Positions 55,921-64,000 of a stretch of 64,000 bases of DNA are shown here, in pieces. The stretch's first letter is position 1. The number at the start of each line of letters is the position of its first letter. Both the position numbers and the translations under genes were made by a program. Below the pieces are notes generated by a model that did no database searches, had not been told where the DNA came from, and saw only the letters and a list, made by a program, of their open reading frames with translations. This DNA is from Rothia uropygialis (GTDB lineage Bacteria; Actinomycetota; Actinomycetes; Actinomycetales; Micrococcaceae), in assembly GCF_004137765.1 (NCBI RefSeq), contig NZ_NOIS01000003.1, forward strand, positions 248,001 to 312,000, read 5' to 3'.

Positions 55921-55960
55921 CAGGGCCCCTCCGCCTCGATGGGGAGGCAGAGGGGCCCTG
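55921..55960 (-). terminator. Terminator hairpin after yceI
   Basis: CAGGGCCCCTC and GAGGGGCCCTG pair perfectly over 11 bp, with inner CCTC/GAGG pairing. It lies 34 nt past the yceI stop. Confidence 0.65.
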
Positions 55961-55994
55961 AGCAGGAACCTATGTGGGGTCTGGCGTCGCGCCC

Positions 55995-56534
55995 TTATGC
56001 CTGAGGCGCGATGAAGGAGACCTCGAGCGAGATGTTGACCTTGTCAGAGACCAGGACGCCGCCGGTTTCGAGTGCAGCATTCCAGGTCATGCCGAAATCC
56101 TTGCGGGAAATCGAGGTGGAAGCCGAGAACCCTGCGCGGGTGGCACCGAAGGGGTCCACGGCAACACCGCCGAATTCGCCCTTGAAGGAAACGGGGCGGG
56201 TCTCGTCCTTGATGGTGAGGTCACCGTTCAGCGTGAAATCCTCACCGTCGGACTCAATCGAGGTCGAGGTGAAGGTCATGGTCGGGTAGTTCTCTGCATC
56301 GAAGAAATCTGCACCCTTGACGTGACCGTCGCGGTCGGCATTGCCGGAGTCCAAGGAAGCAATATTCGCCGAGGCGGTCACGGAAGACTGCTCGCCGACG
56401 TTCAGCTCGGCCGAGACTTCCTGAAAAGTGCCGCGAACCTTGGAGATACCGGCGTGACGCACGGTGAACTCGACCTCCGAGTGAGCGGGGTCAAGGGTCC
56501 AGGTGCCTGCGGAGAGTTCGTTGAAGGTGGTCAT
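55995..56534 (-). CDS. YceI family lipocalin-like protein
   Basis: 179 residues, no signal peptide. TWTLDPAHSEVEFTVRHAGISKVRG is the YceI strand start, AELNVGEQSSVTASANIASLDSGN follows, then MTFTSTSIE and RKDFGMTWN. The family binds isoprenoid chains in a lipocalin-like barrel. AAGGAT precedes the ATG. A 17 bp palindrome sits about 33 nt upstream. Confidence 0.9.
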   Translation of the reverse strand: MTTFNELSAGTWTLDPAHSEVEFTVRHAGISKVRGTFQEVSAELNVGEQSSVTASANIASLDSGNADRDGHVKGADFFDAENYPTMTFTSTSIESDGEDFTLNGDLTIKDETRPVSFKGEFGGVAVDPFGATRAGFSASTSISRKDFGMTWNAALETGGVLVSDKVNISLEVSFIAPQA

Positions 56535-56566
56535 GGTGAGATCCTTTCGTTGATCTGAGTTCGAGA

Positions 56567-56583
56567 TTTACTTTACGAGTAAA
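56567..56583 (-). promoter_or_regulatory. Palindromic operator candidate upstream of yceI
   Basis: TTTACT, TTACG spacer, AGTAAA: a perfect 6 bp inverted repeat, similar in size to MarR-type operators, which often control yceI genes. No MarR gene is in view. Confidence 0.4.
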
Positions 56584-56785
56584 CCTTTTCCACCACAACC
56601 CCGCGATCGGTCAGTCTATTCCCGGCGCGCGAAGCCCCACCCCGACACCGACGGCCCAAACCGGATTCGCGCGGCTCCACGCCGACCCCCACAACCGCAA
56701 GAGATGACGGAAATTTGCATTCAATGACGCTCGCGACTCAGATCGGCCTCACACCTGTAACCCCAAGAGATTTCCCTTTACGCTG

Positions 56786-56799
56786 TTAGGTACACCTAA
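56786..56799 (+). promoter_or_regulatory. Palindromic operator candidate upstream of the FAD oxidoreductase
   Basis: TTAGGTACACCTAA, with TTAGGT and ACCTAA arms, lies 15 nt before the GTG. It shares the half-site of DtxR-family boxes but with a shorter centre. Confidence 0.4.
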
Positions 56800-56814
56800 A
56801 CCAATGGAGGACAT

Positions 56815-58428
56815 GTGACTACCGCACCCGTGTTTGAGCCCCGAGAAGACTCAGAGCATTACGATGCCGAGCTCGTCGTGCTCGGCGCGGGCGGCACCGG
56901 TATAGCAGCAGCACTGGCCGCCGCCGAGCGAGGCGTCAAGGTCGTATTGCTCGAAAAGGGCAACCGCCCTGGCGGCGCCGCCATGTTCGGCGCCACCGGA
57001 TTCGCCGCCTACGAGTCCGAGGCCCAGAGGGAAGCGGGAGAGACCTTCAGCATCCAGGACGCGTTTCACGCCATCACCGAATACAACCGCCACCGGTGCA
57101 ACGAGAAGTTGGTGCGCGCGGTCGTCGGCCGCTCCGGGGAGACGGTTTCATGGCTTGCCGGTCACGGCCTGAAAACCACTTTGGCCGAACATGACGATGC
57201 CCACTCGGCCCCTGTCCAGGCCGAAACCGGAATTCTGACCGCGCACCGCAACGCCCGGACTTACCACCGTTACGCATCCAAGTTCGGTGGATTCAAGAAG
57301 ATGCTGAAGGCCTTTCAAGAGATGGACGGTGTTCTGCTGACCGAAACCGCCGCCACGGCGATCGAAATAGGCGCCGAAGGCGAAATCCTGGGTATCCGAG
57401 CAGAGAAGACGGATGCGGGCAAGCCCATCTCGACTCCGACCGCCCTCAGCAAGGATGCTTCCGAGGATCTCGAATCGGATGAGAACACGGCCCCGATTCA
57501 CGTGGACATCAGCGCCAACGCCGTGGTGATCGGGACCGGCGGTTTCGTCGGGAACATGGAGTTGGTGCAACGAGAATTGGGGCCCATCGACGCTTCGACC
57601 CTGCACTTCACCGGAGAACGCAAGGCCGTGGGAACCGGCCGGCAGATCGCTGCGGCAGCGGGCGGAGTCGCGGATGCGGACCGCACCCTGGACATCCCGA
57701 GTTTCACGGTGCCGGGGCGCTTTTCTTCCAGAGCCCTGGCCATGTTGGCCAACTTGCCGCTCCTGTGGGTCAACACTGCAGGGAAGCGCTTCATCGACGA
57801 AGCCGTGACGTACCGTTTCGGACAGCGCGGACCCGCCGTCTATCAACAGGGCGGACACTTCTGGATGATCCTGGATTCTTCCACGGTCGAGAAGCTCTCC
57901 GCCGACGGCCTCGCCCTCTCCCCCGGCGAGGACCACAGTGCGCCACTCCCTCCCGGCACGGTCGGCACTCCCGCGCAACCCCAGCTTGTGGAAGCGCTCG
58001 GCGAAGCCGTGGACTGCGGCTCGGCCTACATGGGAACTTCGGTCGAGGAGCTGGCGGGCGCCGTCGGCTTCCAGGCCCAGGAGTTCGCGGACACGGTGGA
58101 CCGATACAACCAAGCAGTTCGAGAGGGGCACGACGAGGAATTCTTCACTCCCGCTTCTGTGCTCCAGCACCTGATCAGCGACGGCCCCTTCTACGCGGTC
58201 AAAGTCGTCAACACGGTCCGCGGAACCTTGGGCGGCATCAGCATCGACGAGCGAGCCCGCGTACTCGACCCACACAGCGTTCCGATTCCCGGCTTGTTTG
58301 CTGGGGGCAACGAGACCACGGGATTCTACGGGGGCACGTACCCACAGATTGACGGTCTGACGCTCGCCTTTGCCTTCAACTCCGGACGCATCGCCGGCGA
58401 ATCCGCCGCGGAGTTCCTCGGAAAATAG
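56815..58428 (+). CDS. FAD-dependent oxidoreductase, fumarate-reductase/KsdD-like flavoprotein
   Basis: 537 residues from the GTG at 56815, with GGAGG 4-5 nt upstream. The FAD-binding loop VLGAGGTGIAAALAAAERG near residue 25 and the C-terminal GLFAGGNETTGFYGGTYPQIDG, with GGxxTTG-type and GGTYPQ pieces, fit the FRD/SDH flavoprotein and 3-ketosteroid dehydrogenase superfamily. The substrate is unknown. No partner subunit is nearby, so it is likely a soluble single-chain enzyme. A possible iron- or metal-type operator lies just upstream. Confidence 0.82.
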   Translation: MTTAPVFEPREDSEHYDAELVVLGAGGTGIAAALAAAERGVKVVLLEKGNRPGGAAMFGATGFAAYESEAQREAGETFSIQDAFHAITEYNRHRCNEKLVRAVVGRSGETVSWLAGHGLKTTLAEHDDAHSAPVQAETGILTAHRNARTYHRYASKFGGFKKMLKAFQEMDGVLLTETAATAIEIGAEGEILGIRAEKTDAGKPISTPTALSKDASEDLESDENTAPIHVDISANAVVIGTGGFVGNMELVQRELGPIDASTLHFTGERKAVGTGRQIAAAAGGVADADRTLDIPSFTVPGRFSSRALAMLANLPLLWVNTAGKRFIDEAVTYRFGQRGPAVYQQGGHFWMILDSSTVEKLSADGLALSPGEDHSAPLPPGTVGTPAQPQLVEALGEAVDCGSAYMGTSVEELAGAVGFQAQEFADTVDRYNQAVREGHDEEFFTPASVLQHLISDGPFYAVKVVNTVRGTLGGISIDERARVLDPHSVPIPGLFAGGNETTGFYGGTYPQIDGLTLAFAFNSGRIAGESAAEFLGK

Positions 58429-58456
58429 AGGGTGCAGGGGGCATGACCCCGGTCGA

Positions 58457-59359
58457 TCAGGCGTCCTTCGTGCGTTGGGTGACCACAATGCAAGCCAGAA
58501 CCAGTACCGCCGTCAGCGGCACGGCCAGCGTGAAATGCTCGCCCAGGAAGAGTGCAGCCCAAATGAGCGTGAGAAGCGGTTGGGCAAGCTGAATTTGGCT
58601 CGCTTTGCTGACCCCGATCATGCTCATTCCCTTGTACCAAACCGCGAATCCGCCGAATTGGGAAATCGCGGCGATATAGAGGAGCCCAAAGATCGCCCGG
58701 CCGCTGAAGTGGATCGGCTCTTGAGGCAGGGCAACGGCCACGACGAGCAGGTTCACCGGTAAGGACAGCACGACGCCCCACGCGATGACCTTCCACCCGG
58801 GCATCCTCGCCGACAGGCTCCCGCCCTCGGCGTATCCGGCGGCACAGAGGATCAGTGCACCGAAGAGGAAGAGGTCGCCCAGCGTCGGCAGTCCGTGGTT
58901 CTGGGCGAGCGCGAATGCGATCACGATGACGGCGCCCGCGCCACCGGCCACCCAGAACAAGAGCGAGGGGTACCGGCGAGTGCGCAGCGTCGAGATCACG
59001 GCGGTCGCCATGGGAAGTGCCCCGATCACTACGGCCGAATGCGCCGTCGACGAGGTCTCCAGAGCCAACGCCGTCAGGAGCGGGAACCCCAAACCGCAGC
59101 CAAGCGCCACGACGGCCAGCGGAGCCCACTGATCCCCGCTGGGCAGCTTGGAACGGGTCGCACCCAAAGCAACAATGGCCAGAACTGCGGCGAGAACACC
59201 GCGGAGGCCCGTGGAGCTCCACGGGCCGAATCCCTCCAGCGCAAGGGCGGTACCGGGCAGGCTGAAGGAAAAGGCAAGAACGCCCAACGAGGCGAAAAGT
59301 GTTCCTGTGGCGCGTTGCGATACTGGCTCAATGATAATAGCGCTACTATTGTTACTCAT
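58457..59359 (-). CDS. DMT-superfamily transporter, EamA-type
   Basis: 300 residues with ten membrane helices in two EamA halves (LFASLGVLAFSFSLPGTALA, then YIAAISQFGGFAVWYKGMSMIG and GEHFTLAVPLTAVLV). The ATG at 59359 shares CATG with the divergent MocR-type regulator, so the two promoters and operators overlap. It likely exports or imports a small metabolite sensed by that regulator. A frame extending to 59581 lies opposite the regulator gene and is rejected. Confidence 0.85.
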   Translation of the reverse strand: MSNNSSAIIIEPVSQRATGTLFASLGVLAFSFSLPGTALALEGFGPWSSTGLRGVLAAVLAIVALGATRSKLPSGDQWAPLAVVALGCGLGFPLLTALALETSSTAHSAVVIGALPMATAVISTLRTRRYPSLLFWVAGGAGAVIVIAFALAQNHGLPTLGDLFLFGALILCAAGYAEGGSLSARMPGWKVIAWGVVLSLPVNLLVVAVALPQEPIHFSGRAIFGLLYIAAISQFGGFAVWYKGMSMIGVSKASQIQLAQPLLTLIWAALFLGEHFTLAVPLTAVLVLACIVVTQRTKDA

Positions 59360-59372
59360 GAACAACAGTAGC
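59342..59372. promoter_or_regulatory. Palindromic operator over the divergent start codons
   Basis: GCTACTATTGTT (59342-59353) and AACAACAGTAGC (59361-59372) are an inverted repeat with 11 of 12 matches and a 7 nt centre ACTCATG that contains both start codons. A regulator bound here would block start of both genes at once. Confidence 0.65.
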
Positions 59373-60797
59373 AGTTCCCTTTCCGTGGCTGAAGTTCTCG
59401 CGACCGAAATTGAGCCCATGTCGGCGGGTACCCGCATTCCTTCAAATCGGGAGCTCATTCGGCGGTTCGAAGTCAGCGCTACCACGGTCAGCCAAGCGCT
59501 ATCGATCCTCGCGCAACGCGGGCTCATCACGACCCGCCCCGGGGCGGGCACTTTTCGATCGCGTGAACGTCCGGAGCCCATTCACGGAGATACCTCGTGG
59601 CAACAGGCAGCGCTCGAACTGTCGGCGGGTCTCAGCGAATCCACAGACCCCCAGCGCTCATTCCTGGCGGACGGTCTGTTGAGCACCTTGAGCCTGCACG
59701 GGCCGGACGTCATCGATCTCAACGGCGGCTATCTGCATCCGAATCTTCAGCCGCTGTTTTCCCTGAGATCGGCGTTGTCCCGAGCTGCACGCCGCCCGGA
59801 CGCTTGGGACAGGGTTCCCGCAAGCGGTCTGCCCGAGCTTCGAACCTGGTTCGCCCAGGACATCGGCGGGGGACTGACCAGAGACGATGTCCTCATCTCA
59901 TCGGGCGGTCAGAGCGCTCTCTCAACCACGATGCGGGTTCTCACCCAACCCGGGGACCCCATTCTGCTGGAGTCCCCCACATACCCCGGCTCGATAGCGG
60001 CGGCGCAATCCGAGAGCCTGCGCCCGGTATCCGTGCCGTCGGATCGGCACGGGATGAGACCGGATTACCTGGAGGATGCCCTGACGAGAACGCGAGCACG
60101 AGTCATCGTGGTTCAGCCGCTTTTCCAGAATCCCACGGGGACCAGTTTGAGTCGCGACCGCCGCGACCAGTTGCGAAAGGTGGCCCGCGAGCACGAAGCG
60201 TTTATCGTCGAGGACGATTTCGCTCGCCATATGATCCACTCCGATTCCCCCGACGTGCCACCCCCCATGATCGCGGATGATCCGGACGGGACCGTCATTC
60301 ACATCCGTTCGCTGACAAAAGTCACCTCACCCAACCTCCGTGTTGCGGCCTTGGCGGCCAAAGGGCCTGTCATGTCGATGCTGCGCTCCGGTCAGGCGAT
60401 CGACCTCATGTCGGTTGCGGCACCTCTGCAACATATGGCCTTGGAAGTCGTCACGGCTCCCGCATGGAAGCGGAGTCTGATCGACTTGGCGGAGCAACTG
60501 AGGCAACGGCGTGAAACGGCCGTCGGCGCGATATACGAGACCTTTGGCGCCGAGGCTCTGACGTCGATTCCGCACGGCGGCTACCATCTCTGGGTCGAGC
60601 TGCCCTCCATGACCTCGTCCAGCGCTTTCGCGGCCGGGGCGCTGGCGCGCGGCGTCGCGGTGACCGCGGGCGGGAACTATCAACCGACCGATCGTCAGGC
60701 ATCCCACATCCGGATCAGCTACGTCGCCGCACCGACGGCGGACGACGTTGCCTCCTCGATCCGCAAGCTGGACGGGCTGAGCGAGGCGCTCGAGTGA
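59358..60797 (+). CDS. MocR-type GntR regulator with aminotransferase-like domain
   Basis: 479 residues. The winged helix covers residues 7-72 (AEVLATEIEPMSAGTRIPSN, RRFEVSATTVSQALSILAQRG). A fold-type I aminotransferase-like part follows, with SGGQSALSTTMRVL, QPLFQNPTGTSL, EDDFARHM and the PLP-lysine in HIRSLTKVTSP. The ATG at 59358 overlaps the divergent exporter start. It probably controls that exporter in response to a PLP-linked ligand. Confidence 0.88.
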   Translation: MNNSSSSLSVAEVLATEIEPMSAGTRIPSNRELIRRFEVSATTVSQALSILAQRGLITTRPGAGTFRSRERPEPIHGDTSWQQAALELSAGLSESTDPQRSFLADGLLSTLSLHGPDVIDLNGGYLHPNLQPLFSLRSALSRAARRPDAWDRVPASGLPELRTWFAQDIGGGLTRDDVLISSGGQSALSTTMRVLTQPGDPILLESPTYPGSIAAAQSESLRPVSVPSDRHGMRPDYLEDALTRTRARVIVVQPLFQNPTGTSLSRDRRDQLRKVAREHEAFIVEDDFARHMIHSDSPDVPPPMIADDPDGTVIHIRSLTKVTSPNLRVAALAAKGPVMSMLRSGQAIDLMSVAAPLQHMALEVVTAPAWKRSLIDLAEQLRQRRETAVGAIYETFGAEALTSIPHGGYHLWVELPSMTSSSAFAAGALARGVAVTAGGNYQPTDRQASHIRISYVAAPTADDVASSIRKLDGLSEALE

Positions 60798-60809
60798 AGC
60801 GCCGGTTGC

Positions 60810-61727
60810 TCATTGCCTGAGCCGTTGGCGCGCCGTTGCCCGGATCGCTTCCGTGAGTGTCTGGAGCGCAGGGGAATCGATGGTCCATCGTTGCCAGTAG
60901 ATGGGGATGTCGATGGGCCGATCCACGAGCCTGACGAGCTCCCCGGAAGCCAACGCTCCCTCAGCCTGGAGATCTGGCACGGCACCCCAGCCCATTCCCA
61001 GACTGACTGCCCTGTAGTACTGCGTCGACGAGGGAATATAGACGCGAGGCGCCTGGGTCTGGGGCCTCAGCCCGTGGCTCTCGGCGAGCAGCTGAACCAT
61101 ATCGTCGAGCATGATGTCCTTGCGTTCGAACTGAATCACCGGGGCCTCGCGCAGCTGGTCTTCGGTCAGCAGGGAAGGACTCTTGAAGAAAGCCGGAAAG
61201 AAGTGGTTCACGAAATCCGGTGATGCCGCTATGAAGTATCGCGTTGAACCGAGCAACTCGACCGAACACCCCTGAACCGGTTGCGGGTCCACGGTCAGTG
61301 CGCCCATCACACCACCGGAACGCAACAATGCCGAGGAGTGTCTTTCGTCTTCGCGGTGAACCTCGCAGTAAAGTCGCTCGTGTCTCGGTATGGACGCCAG
61401 TGCGTCCAGGAGCCAGGTCGCCAGGGAATCCGAGTTGGAGGCAATCGCCAACCGCCGGGCTTGGTCTCCTCCGGTGAGTTCACGCTCGGATTCAAGGGTC
61501 AGCAACTCGATTTGTTTCGCGAGCCTCAGGACCGCACGCCCGGGCTCGGTGGGTTCCACAGGGTTGGATCGCCGCAGGAGAATCTGCCCACAGGCCTCCT
61601 CCATGGCCTTGATCCGTTGCGAAATCGCCGAGGCAGAAACCCGCAGAACAGGCGCGGCTTCTTCAAAAGTCTTCTCCTCGACGACGGTCGCGAACGTCCT
61701 GAGCTGCTCCGCGGTAAATCTCTTCAC
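60810..61727 (-). CDS. lysG: LysG/ArgP-type LysR regulator of the lysine exporter
   Basis: 305 residues. HTH at residues 5-62 (LRTFATVVEEKTFEEAAPVL, SASAISQRIKAMEE), then a periplasmic-binding-like effector domain. It is divergent from lysE, the standard arrangement for LysG, which activates lysE when lysine, arginine or histidine is high. GTG at 61727 is preceded by TATGAT and 6 nt, a leaderless-type start. Confidence 0.9.
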   Translation of the reverse strand: MKRFTAEQLRTFATVVEEKTFEEAAPVLRVSASAISQRIKAMEEACGQILLRRSNPVEPTEPGRAVLRLAKQIELLTLESERELTGGDQARRLAIASNSDSLATWLLDALASIPRHERLYCEVHREDERHSSALLRSGGVMGALTVDPQPVQGCSVELLGSTRYFIAASPDFVNHFFPAFFKSPSLLTEDQLREAPVIQFERKDIMLDDMVQLLAESHGLRPQTQAPRVYIPSSTQYYRAVSLGMGWGAVPDLQAEGALASGELVRLVDRPIDIPIYWQRWTIDSPALQTLTEAIRATARQRLRQ

Positions 61728-61747
61728 GCCATTATCATAAGCTTTTC

Positions 61748-61760
61748 TTAGGTATCCTAA
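61748..61760. promoter_or_regulatory. Operator candidate between lysG and lysE
   Basis: TTAGG, TAT, CCTAA: a perfect inverted repeat in the 79 bp divergent region. LysR sites are usually T-N11-A palindromes, so this may be part of a larger site. Confidence 0.4.
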
Positions 61761-61806
61761 AAAACTTTAGCTGTACTGATCTGCTTTGTAACCATAGCTT
61801 GGTCTC

Positions 61807-62565
61807 ATGACCATCGATTTCTCCCTGATTCTTCTGGGCGTGGGAACCACCCTCGCTCTCATCACGGCCATCGGTGCCCAGAACGCTTTCATCCTCAAGC
61901 AAGGCATCATGGGGCGCCCGATGATGCCCATCATCATTTTCTGTATCGTTTCGGATGCCCTGCTGTATACCGCGGGGATCGGCGGAATGGGCTACCTGGT
62001 CGAGAAGCTCCCCTGGATCCAGACCGTCCTCCTGTGGGGTGGCGTGATATTCATGGTCAGCTACGGTGCGATGGCCGCCAAAAGGGCCATCCGGCCCAGC
62101 GGCGAGGCCCTCGTCGTGACCCCGCAGGATGCGGTGGGGCCCGGGGCGCACTTCCCGGAGCAAAACGCCGATGAATCGAGCGAATCGAGCGCCTCCACGC
62201 CCGGTGGCGCTGTCAGGCTCAAGAATCGAGGGGCCACGCGCACTCAACGCAAGACGGCGACAGCATCCCCAGAACCCACGGTCTTCTCTCTGCTCCTGAC
62301 GTGTGCGGCCATGACTTTCCTCAATCCGCATACGTATCTGGACACCATGGTGCTCATCGGCTCGGTCGCCAACCAGCAGGGCGATCCAGGGCGATGGTTA
62401 TTCTTCTTCGGAGCCGTTCTGGGCTCCACGATCTGGTTCTTCGCACTGGGATTCGGCGCCCGCCTCCTCCGCCCTGTCTTTGCTCGTCCCGGGACGTGGC
62501 GGATTCTGGACGGCATCATTGCACTGATCATGTTCACCCTCGCAGCCCACCTGATCATCGGATAG
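61807..62565 (+). CDS. lysE: LysE/ArgO-type basic amino-acid exporter
   Basis: 252 residues with six membrane helices: LILLGVGTTLALITAIGAQNAFIL is the first, with the GAQNAF signature; the last half has TFLNPHTYLDTMVLIGSVA. Between helix 3 and 4 there is a cytosolic Ser/Thr-rich insertion (about 45 residues) longer than in most LysE. TAGCTT and 6 nt precede the ATG, a leaderless-type start. Confidence 0.92.
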   Translation: MTIDFSLILLGVGTTLALITAIGAQNAFILKQGIMGRPMMPIIIFCIVSDALLYTAGIGGMGYLVEKLPWIQTVLLWGGVIFMVSYGAMAAKRAIRPSGEALVVTPQDAVGPGAHFPEQNADESSESSASTPGGAVRLKNRGATRTQRKTATASPEPTVFSLLLTCAAMTFLNPHTYLDTMVLIGSVANQQGDPGRWLFFFGAVLGSTIWFFALGFGARLLRPVFARPGTWRILDGIIALIMFTLAAHLIIG

Positions 62566-62733
62566 GGAAACCGGCAGAGGGCGCTCGCTCACGCCTGCGG
62601 CCGGATTTGTCCCGTGACATTTTGCGAGAGGTCACCCGAAGTTCACGCGGTGTTCTTGTGGCCGAGCCTACCGTGAAGCGTCGAAAGACCCGATCGCCCG
62701 CGGTACGGGATTCCCCGCTCAGAGGACGCAGAC

Positions 62734-64000
62734 ATGAGAATCGCAATATTTGGGTCAGGGTACGTTGGACTGGTTACGGGCGCGTGCTTGGCCGATGCAG
62801 GTCACCACGTCACGTGCATCGACGTGGACACTCAACGCGTCGAGCTGCTTCGATCCGGGATCTGTCCCATCTGGGAGCCTGGTCTGGACGATATGATCCG
62901 CACCAACGCAGAACAAGGACGGCTCGACTTCACGGACGACGCGTCCGAAGGCCTCTTCGAGGCGAAGGTCGCTTTCATCGCGGTGGGAACGCCACAGAAT
63001 TCCGACGGCTCCGCGGACCTGCGCTCCATCGACGCCGTCGCCCGAGACATCGGAGATCTCGCGGACGACCGCTTGCTGGTGGTCAACAAGTCCACTGCTC
63101 CGGTGGGCACGGCCGGAAGGATCCAATCGATCATCGACGGGGCCATCGGTCGGCGCGGCGCCCAGCACCGGGTTACGGTGTGCTCCAACCCCGAGTTCCT
63201 CAAAGAAGGGGCCGCGATCCAGGACTTCAAGCACAGCGAGCGGATCGTCATCGGCACATCCTGCGCCCTCGACGAGAGGACGATGCGCGATGTCTACGAA
63301 CCCTTCAACAGGCAGCACGAGAAGATCCTGTCTATGGACATCGCGTCGGCCGAAATGACCAAGTACGCCGCCAATGCCATGCTCGCAACCAAAATCAGCT
63401 TCATGAACGAGATCGCAGCCGTTGCAGAAGCCACGGGAGCCGACGTCGAAAAGATCCGCGTCGGCATCGGTTCGGACTCGCGCATCGGCTATCAATTTCT
63501 CTACGCGGGCGCAGGGTACGGTGGCTCGTGCTTTCCCAAGGACGTTGCGGCTTTGGCGCACACCGCCCGAACGGTCGGGTGCCGACCCCGGATACTCGAG
63601 GCCGTCGATGGCGTCAACACGCATCAGAAGACGTCGATGTTCCGCAAGCTGGAGAGCCTTATGCCCTCGCTGGATGGTGCGACCGTCGCCGTCTGGGGTC
63701 TTTCGTTCAAGCCCAAAACCGATGACGTGCGCGAGGCGCCTTCCTTGGTCCTAGTTCGCTCGCTCCTCGGTGCCGGCGCGGCCGTTCGCGCCTACGATCC
63801 GGTGGCAGTCGGAACCTTCGGCACCGCGCTCGGGGCCGATGCAGGCCAAGTGGTCTTCACGGACAACAGCTTTGATGCCCTCGCGGGCGCCGACGCGCTC
63901 GTCATCTGCACGGAGTGGGAAGAATTCCGCGTTTTCGATGCCGATCTTCTTGCCTCCAGAATGCGCGGTCGTGTGATCGTGGACGGGCGGAATCTCTACG
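62734..64000 (+). CDS. ugd: UDP-glucose 6-dehydrogenase (3' end cut by window)
   Basis: 422 complete codons visible; the family has about 435-450, so little is missing. FGSGYVGLVTGACLADAG is the NAD loop, ESTA-type VNKSTAPVGT follows, CSNPEFLKEGAAIQDF and GYGGSCFPKDV (catalytic Cys) mark the UDP-glucose branch, unlike the WecC-type paralogue at 16.2 kb. It gives UDP-glucuronate. AGAGGA lies 7 nt before the ATG. Confidence 0.93.
   Translation, partial: MRIAIFGSGYVGLVTGACLADAGHHVTCIDVDTQRVELLRSGICPIWEPGLDDMIRTNAEQGRLDFTDDASEGLFEAKVAFIAVGTPQNSDGSADLRSIDAVARDIGDLADDRLLVVNKSTAPVGTAGRIQSIIDGAIGRRGAQHRVTVCSNPEFLKEGAAIQDFKHSERIVIGTSCALDERTMRDVYEPFNRQHEKILSMDIASAEMTKYAANAMLATKISFMNEIAAVAEATGADVEKIRVGIGSDSRIGYQFLYAGAGYGGSCFPKDVAALAHTARTVGCRPRILEAVDGVNTHQKTSMFRKLESLMPSLDGATVAVWGLSFKPKTDDVREAPSLVLVRSLLGAGAAVRAYDPVAVGTFGTALGADAGQVVFTDNSFDALAGADALVICTEWEEFRVFDADLLASRMRGRVIVDGRNLY

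Noticed and set aside
57148-58488. Minus-strand frame of 446 codons opposite the FAD oxidoreductase
   Set aside because: Antisense shadow of a well-supported flavoprotein.
62301-63725. Plus-strand frame of 474 codons over lysE and ugd
   Set aside because: Out of frame with two well-supported genes, and Arg-rich translation.
1-64000. Prophage or insertion sequence
   Set aside because: No transposase, integrase or phage structural genes seen in any frame; target-site duplications around the repeat arrays were not evident.

Overview
The window is high-GC actinobacterial chromosome. The tRNA-Leu, fhaA-fhaB-pstP-rodA-pbpA-pknA-pknB, pabA/trpG, sortase, crgA block at 41.6-54.8 kb has the order seen near oriC in mycobacteria and Micrococcales. 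Gene content (Dyp/Efe iron uptake, LysE/LysG, a ManNAcA-type wall polymer locus) fits a Micrococcales or Micrococcaceae-like species, but the genus cannot be fixed from the sequence alone. Several genes look leaderless (TANNNT box 6-7 nt before the start codon), as is common in this phylum.

Layout. 0-2 kb: a TPP riboswitch precedes an SDR oxidoreductase and a luciferase-like monooxygenase (cut by the left edge). 2-5.7 kb: efeUOB ferrous iron/heme uptake operon with a possible IdeR box. 5.8-10.8 kb: MATE exporter, divergent UvrA-like ABC ATPase with a coupled membrane protein, and an S4 RNA-binding protein. 10.9-13.1 kb: the strangest part. Two directly repeated arrays (73-74 bp period, each unit carrying two WGGCGGTT-like boxes 19 bp apart, each array capped by an inverted unit that forms a ~110 bp palindrome) flank a single AbiEi/DUF559 nuclease-like gene.

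13.2-29.8 kb: a cell-surface polysaccharide locus. It holds a DUF6270 protein, a CgeB-like/GT2 fusion, UDP-ManNAc dehydrogenase, three GT4 enzymes, a heparinase-like/alpha-beta-hydrolase fusion, UDP-GlcNAc 2-epimerase, an ABC-2 exporter pair and two unknown membrane proteins. The enzymes predict a ManNAcA-containing polymer, perhaps teichuronic-acid-like, exported by the ABC transporter. 30-33.4 kb: SDR, cold-shock protein, ferritin and a string of very small genes of unknown function. 33.5-36.6 kb: a tightly overlapping operon of acyl-CoA-dehydrogenase-like protein, PIG-L deacetylase/methyltransferase fusion and GT2. 36.9-41.4 kb: BCCT transporter and an acetolactate-synthase-like ThDP enzyme.

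41.6-55 kb: the cell-shape and Ser/Thr-kinase block, in which every gene from fhaA to pknA is overlapping or nearly so, followed by pabA, a small membrane protein, a class E sortase and a long CrgA. 55-64 kb: HAAS-like membrane protein, YceI, an FAD oxidoreductase, a DMT exporter and MocR-type regulator whose divergent ATG codons overlap within one CATG, the LysG/LysE pair, and a UDP-glucose dehydrogenase cut by the right edge. Most prominent for follow-up are the repeat arrays around the nuclease gene, the TPP-controlled monooxygenase operon, the CATG divergent start, and the PIG-L/GT2/ACAD operon.
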